This document shows, in pieces, positions 60,677 through 64,000 of a DNA stretch of 64,000 nucleotides; within the stretch, counting starts at the first letter, position 1, and each line of letters starts with the position of its first letter. The position numbers and the translations under genes were made by a program. The notes under the pieces are model-generated. The model searched no databases. It had not been told where the DNA came from and worked only from the letters and a program-made list of their open reading frames with translations. The DNA comes from Bombella sp. ESL0385 (GTDB lineage Bacteria; Pseudomonadota; Alphaproteobacteria; Acetobacterales; Acetobacteraceae): contig NZ_WNIJ01000001.1 in the NCBI RefSeq assembly GCF_009725755.1, forward strand, positions 1,116,001-1,180,000. The letters run 5' to 3'.

Positions 60677-61918
60677 TTATGAATCCGCCACCATAAAGGC
60701 AAAGGTGGTGGGGCTGCCCACAGCGGTAAAGTGATTGGTGAAGACAGGCTTGCCCGTCTCCCGGTCCACGCGGAAGGCTGTCACAGAATCAGACCGCTGG
60801 TTCGCACAGAAGAGGAAGGTCCCGCTGGGGTCGAACATCATCGCACGGCCATAATCGGCATGCATCCAGACCTCATCCTCCAGCGTCAATGTGCCATCAA
60901 TCCCTACAGAGAAGACAGCCAAAGAATCACCAAGACGGTTGGAGACATAAACAAAGCGGCCGCTCTCTGCGATCAAGATCTCAGCAGCGAGCGTGGAGCC
61001 ACGAAAGTGAGACGTCACCGTGCTGACAGATTGAATCTGGGTAATCTCCCCCGTTTGCGGATTAAACTTGGAGACCACAACCTTGGAGTTCTGCTCACAC
61101 AGATTATACAGCACACGCCCCGTATGATCGAAGACGAAGTGACGCGGTGCAGAGCCCGGCTCCATCTCGTAGAACGGCTTCTTCGCAGGGATCAACTTAC
61201 CTGTATTAAGGTCCAGCCGCCAGACATATACACGATCCAACCCAGCATCATCCACCAACACGAATGTACCGCTGGGGTCTGTGGCAATCATATGCGGATG
61301 CGCACCAGAGTGATCGGACACAGCGAAATTACCCTCTGGGTTATCAGCTGCACGCTCAGGCTGTTTAGGGCCAGAATTATGTACAACATCCGTTGCTTTA
61401 CCCAAAGACCCATCAGCATGGATAGGCAGAACAGACACGCTACCGCCCATATAATTAGCAACAAGCAAATATTTGCCTGAAGGATGAACACTTAGATGCG
61501 CAGGCACTGCCCCGCCAGAGCTTACCGTGTTCAACTTGGCCAATGTGCCATTGCGCGTATCAACCGAGAATGCCGTGACAGAGCCGCTACCGGCCTTATC
61601 AAAATCATTAACCTCGCTCAGCGCGTACAGGAACTTCCGGTTCCGGCTTAATGTGATGAAGGATGGGCTCGGGATGTCCATAAAGGTGGTAACCAAGGTT
61701 AAGAAACCCGTTTCCCGGTCCATCTCGAAAACGGCAATCCCCTTACCATAGCCTGTCACACCGGGCGGCCCGTGTTCCGTATAACCACCAACGAAACACA
61801 AAATACGCGGCTGTTGCGCCTGCTCGGCTTTAACACTACGCAGCGGTGACAGGGCTGTCGCAGCCCCTAGCCCAGCAAGCCCTAGAGCGAATTGACGCCG
61901 GGAAAAACTCTGTGACAT
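60677..61918 (-). CDS. Exported lactonase, 6-phosphogluconolactonase-like beta-propeller with Tat signal
   Basis: A 413-residue protein of the YbhE/PGL family of seven-bladed lactonases (FDHTGRVLYNLCEQNSKV, SGRFVYVSNRLGDSLAVF, PSGTFLFCANQRSDSV). The N-terminus SFSRRQFALGLAGLG (4-18) is a textbook twin-arginine signal with cleavage near VKA, so the protein is expected to fold in the cytoplasm and act in the periplasm. A periplasmic lactonase would suit hydrolysis of gluconolactone or other aldonolactones made by membrane dehydrogenases; the classical phosphorylated substrate is unlikely there. ATG 61918 is preferred over the upstream frame start. An AT palindrome lies about 50 bases upstream. 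Confidence 0.82.
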   Translation of the reverse strand: MSQSFSRRQFALGLAGLGAATALSPLRSVKAEQAQQPRILCFVGGYTEHGPPGVTGYGKGIAVFEMDRETGFLTLVTTFMDIPSPSFITLSRNRKFLYALSEVNDFDKAGSGSVTAFSVDTRNGTLAKLNTVSSGGAVPAHLSVHPSGKYLLVANYMGGSVSVLPIHADGSLGKATDVVHNSGPKQPERAADNPEGNFAVSDHSGAHPHMIATDPSGTFVLVDDAGLDRVYVWRLDLNTGKLIPAKKPFYEMEPGSAPRHFVFDHTGRVLYNLCEQNSKVVVSKFNPQTGEITQIQSVSTVTSHFRGSTLAAEILIAESGRFVYVSNRLGDSLAVFSVGIDGTLTLEDEVWMHADYGRAMMFDPSGTFLFCANQRSDSVTAFRVDRETGKPVFTNHFTAVGSPTTFAFMVADS

Positions 61919-61962
61919 GACGTATCTACTCTCCTTCAACTGCACCCCATGGCCAAGAAAAT

Positions 61963-61980
61963 AAAATAAAATTTTATTTT
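61963..61980. promoter_or_regulatory. 18-bp perfect AT-only palindrome upstream of the lactonase
   Basis: AAAATAAAA (61963-61971) joined to TTTTATTTT (61972-61980) forms an exact palindrome 45-62 bases upstream of the lactonase start, in the likely promoter region. It may be an operator, an UP-like element, or a weak bidirectional terminator for the DUF2147 gene that stops at 62023. Confidence 0.4.
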
Positions 61981-62022
61981 CTGCCGATTCACTCCACCCC
62001 TACAAGAAAAAAGGGCCTAACA

Positions 62023-62508
62023 CTAGCCACCTTTCTGCATACGACATTGCGCACCAATAGCAGGAGAGTCTATGCGGCTCCATGTCTGGGTTTGGCCAAA
62101 AAGACTCAGCCCTACATAGCCGCGTAATTTCAACGTCCCATCTTTTGCCAACCACATACTCGCCTGATACCGGCTTCCCGTCCGTGGGTTAAGCACCGTT
62201 CCATGCCAATGACCATTCTTACGGGGAATCATATCGCTGATGATTTCCATCCCACATTCCGAATGACCCGTATAATCCTTCTCTGGCTCGGCTTCGGTAT
62301 AATCCATCCCGACCAAATAGCCGCATAATTTAGCAGCATCATTTTGGCATGATTGGATGAGGAAAATACCATCCTTCTCCTTAACCAACCATGTACCAGC
62401 CAAAGGCGATGATGCCGCATAGGCGGATGAAAAGGCTGCCATGACCAGCCCCCCAACAACGCCCATCAAACCTGTATGAAAGGCGTTAGGAACGGCCCAA
62501 AAGCGCAT
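62023..62508 (-). CDS. DUF2147 periplasmic protein
   Basis: A 161-residue protein with a signal peptide (about 1-32, ending SSAYA) and a DUF2147 domain: PLAGTWLVKEKDGIFLIQSC, LCGYLVGMDYTEAE, WHGTVLNPRTGSRYQASMWL and TLKLRGYVGLSLFGQTQTW. DUF2147 proteins are beta-rich and lipocalin-like, with no firm function. ATG 62508 lies within the 3' end of grxC; ATG 62466, after the grxC stop, is an alternative but would remove the only basic residues of the signal. Cys residues in the mature domain could form disulfides. Confidence 0.85.
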   Translation of the reverse strand: MRFWAVPNAFHTGLMGVVGGLVMAAFSSAYAASSPLAGTWLVKEKDGIFLIQSCQNDAAKLCGYLVGMDYTEAEPEKDYTGHSECGMEIISDMIPRKNGHWHGTVLNPRTGSRYQASMWLAKDGTLKLRGYVGLSLFGQTQTWSRIDSPAIGAQCRMQKGG

Positions 62509-62746
62509 CCAACTGGCCCGCTTTCTCCAACTGCATAAGCTCACTGCACCCTCCTATGGCTTTCCCATCAATAAAAATCTGTGGAACAGTTGTCTTCCCA
62601 CCAGAACGCTCCTGCGCCTTTTCGCGCTCGGCAGAGCCACGAGGGGCGTGGATTTCCTCAAAAGGCACGTCTTTCGCTTGAAGCAGCGTAATTGCACGCA
62701 CGCAATAAGGACAACCTGGTTGCGTATAAATCTCGATCTTTGGCAT
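62486..62746 (-). CDS. grxC: Glutaredoxin 3 (GrxC)
   Basis: An 86-residue dithiol glutaredoxin with the redox motif GCPYC (Cys12, Cys15), TTVPQIFIDGKAIGGCSEL with the TVP cis-proline and glutathione-binding GGCSE region. It reduces protein or glutathione disulfides using glutathione made by the gshA product. It follows comF by 18 bases and overlaps the start chosen for the DUF2147 gene. The comF-grxC order is common in alphaproteobacteria. Confidence 0.95.
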   Translation of the reverse strand: MPKIEIYTQPGCPYCVRAITLLQAKDVPFEEIHAPRGSAEREKAQERSGGKTTVPQIFIDGKAIGGCSELMQLEKAGQLDALLGRS

Positions 62747-62764
62747 TACAAAACTCCTTCCCTC

Positions 62765-63535
62765 TCAAAGCAACGTTACCCGCGCTGCCACTAGAATATC
62801 TACCGAAACACAGCCAATCTCAAACAATGCTTTTGCACAACTCCCCAATGTTGCGCCTGTCGTCAAAATATCATCCACCAAAATGACAGAACGCCCCTGT
62901 AGGAACTCACAATGCCGCGGATTCACCGTCATGGCCCCCGCTAATTGGTGATGCCTCCCATGCCGTGATAGATGAGCTAACGCCTCCGTACGGAACTGCC
63001 GTTTTAGCCCATTAGGGCAATGGGCCAGCCCCTGTTTACGCGCAATGACGCGCGATATTAGAGCCGCTTGATTATAACCACGCGTCCATAAACGCCAACG
63101 ATGGACTGGAACAGGCACAAGTACCGTATCTGGCTTTAAAATGTCCGCCCCAGCAGTGGTCATAAACCGTGCTAATGTTGCAGCATGTTCGGTTTTACTG
63201 CCATATTTTAAGCCCATGATGAGCTGACGCGCTTGACCTTCATATAAAAAGGCAGACCGGCCTTTCCGCCATAAAGGCGGGCGTATTTCGCACGTCTCAC
63301 ACAGCCACCCGCGCTCTGCCACCTCATCTTGGGTAAGAGGCAAAGCGCATACATCACAAAAGGGCGGATGCACAAAACGGATCGCATTAAAACACGCCCC
63401 GCACACACCCGCACTCCCGGGTGCGATTTCACAACCGCAAGATAGACAACTGGGCGGGAGGAGCCAATCCAGAACATTACGCCCGCATTGCCGTCCCCAA
63501 CGAGCTAAACCCGCCGGTACATCCCCCTCCCACAT
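62765..63535 (-). CDS. comF: ComF-family phosphoribosyltransferase-like protein
   Basis: A 256-residue protein. An N-terminal double zinc ribbon (LLPPSCLSCGCEIAPG, then CGAC, CDVC and CETC pairs within about 30-82) precedes a type I phosphoribosyltransferase fold with VLVPVPVHRWRLWTRGYNQA and the PRPP loop VILVDDILTTGATL. ComF is needed for DNA uptake in competent bacteria, but it is also found in non-competent ones, perhaps for nucleobase salvage, so its role here is undefined. It lies upstream of grxC and 11 bases downstream of the mutase gene. Confidence 0.88.
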   Translation of the reverse strand: MWEGDVPAGLARWGRQCGRNVLDWLLPPSCLSCGCEIAPGSAGVCGACFNAIRFVHPPFCDVCALPLTQDEVAERGWLCETCEIRPPLWRKGRSAFLYEGQARQLIMGLKYGSKTEHAATLARFMTTAGADILKPDTVLVPVPVHRWRLWTRGYNQAALISRVIARKQGLAHCPNGLKRQFRTEALAHLSRHGRHHQLAGAMTVNPRHCEFLQGRSVILVDDILTTGATLGSCAKALFEIGCVSVDILVAARVTLL

Positions 63536-63546
63536 CAGTTTAGAGC

Positions 63547-64000
63547 TTAATGACCAGCGGCCGCCGCATCAAAATCCGGGGCTTGCAGGCCAGACGCCTC
63601 TAATTGCGCGGTAAAAGCTGCTTTAAGCCGCGCTAACCCCTCATGAGTGCGTGCCTCAATCCGCCCGACTAGCACTGCCTGCGTGTTAGAGGCCCGCAAG
63701 AGCCACCAGCCATCATCCGTGTTCACCCGCACACCATCTACGGAGGAGACATCAGCCCCTTCCTTCTCCAGACGGGAGGCGACCTCTTTGATAACATCAA
63801 ATTTTCTAAGGTCATCACAGGGGAAGCGCAACTCTGGCGTATTGACCATCTGCGGCAAGCCCTCACGCATCTCCGCTAATGTACCGGTGAGACGGGCAAC
63901 AATGCCAAGCACGCGGATAGCCCCGTAAAGAGCATCATCAAAACCGTACCATTTATCTGCAAAGAAAATATGGCCCGACATTTCCCCTGCCAGGGGTGAA
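63547..64000 (-). CDS. Phosphoglucomutase/phosphomannomutase, 3' part only (cut by window edge)
   Basis: The minus-strand frame enters from the right edge and encodes the C-terminal 150 residues of an alpha-D-phosphohexomutase. The first visible residues are the sugar-recognition loop [20 protein letters not shown], including the characteristic G-E-M-S-G-H, followed by the phosphate-binding domain ([21 protein letters not shown], shown here as [14 protein letters not shown]). The ATG at 63981 is inside the gene, not the start. Such enzymes make mannose 1-phosphate or glucose 1-phosphate for LPS and exopolysaccharide precursors. Substrate preference cannot be read from this part. Confidence 0.88.
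   Translation of the reverse strand, partial: SPLAGEMSGHIFFADKWYGFDDALYGAIRVLGIVARLTGTLAEMREGLPQMVNTPELRFPCDDLRKFDVIKEVASRLEKEGADVSSVDGVRVNTDDGWWLLRASNTQAVLVGRIEARTHEGLARLKAAFTAQLEASGLQAPDFDAAAAGH

Noticed and set aside
1-64000. Prophage, insertion sequence, CRISPR array, toxin-antitoxin or defence system
   Set aside because: No integrase, transposase, direct-repeat array, Cas, restriction or toxin-like gene was recognised in the window.

Overview
This 64 kb window looks like a chromosomal segment of an acetic acid bacterium (Alphaproteobacteria, Acetobacteraceae), perhaps a small-genome sugar specialist of the Gluconobacter/Saccharibacter/Bombella type. The clues are a two-subunit SldBA-type PQQ polyol dehydrogenase at the left end, a DUF4167 protein, ubiquinone genes (ubiA, ubiG, a long-chain polyprenyl synthase), a plant-type GshA, and alphaproteobacterial gene orders (tlpA-argH-small lipoprotein; lysC/prfA/prmC/DUF4167; comF-grxC near ubiG). 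The genus is inferred, not proven. Nearly all of the window is tightly packed core genome. No prophage, insertion sequence, CRISPR array or rRNA operon was seen.

Layout. 0-3 kb: sldB-sldA, ended by a strong terminator. 3-6 kb: pyrE, murI and a convergent polyprenyl diphosphate synthase. 6-11.3 kb (minus): fabI-aroC and nrdA-nrdB, the latter behind two NrdR-like boxes. 11.5-14.6 kb (plus): lipid A genes waaA-lpxK-lpxL. 14.8-17.6 kb: an unrecognised small gene, an LpoA-like lipoprotein and divergent rsmI. 17.6-21.5 kb: gshA-lolA, rsmE and divergent ubiA. 21.5-24.3 kb: a DHA2-type MFS exporter and a frameshifted sugar-porter gene. 24.4-29.3 kb (minus): yfgM-like, bamB, der and pyrC. 29.4-33.8 kb (minus): a close-packed tlpA-like, N-formylglutamate amidohydrolase, aroE, coaE, dnaQ, glycosyltransferase-9 run. 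33.8-35.4 kb (plus): argH and a tiny lipoprotein. 35.4-42.5 kb (minus): dacA-tmk-holB-metG-tatD-MBL, plus a lytic transglycosylase.

42.6-49 kb (plus): a DedA protein translationally coupled to an uncharacterised ATP-grasp enzyme, an MlaD-like protein (minus), uppP, and two tandem amino-acid permeases. 49-52.1 kb: an MscS channel, a CAT-anticodon tRNA with a clear promoter, a DUF4167 protein and prmC. 52.1-59.7 kb: a secreted orphan gene, then lysC, a nitronate monooxygenase-like flavoprotein, rodZ, ispG, hisS and prfA on the minus strand. 59.8-64 kb: ubiG, an exported lactonase with a twin-arginine signal, a DUF2147 protein, grxC, comF and the 3' part of a phosphoglucomutase/phosphomannomutase gene cut by the window edge.

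Together the genes cover cell-envelope construction (lipid A, peptidoglycan precursors and remodelling, undecaprenyl recycling, outer-membrane assembly), nucleotide and isoprenoid/ubiquinone synthesis, translation, and periplasmic sugar/polyol oxidation. The best candidates for something undescribed are the DedA/ATP-grasp pair beside uppP, the twin-arginine signals on envelope proteins usually exported by Sec (including a BamB-like lipoprotein), the secreted orphan between prfA and prmC, and several unexplained perfect inverted repeats in leaders. No dramatic novel system is evident.
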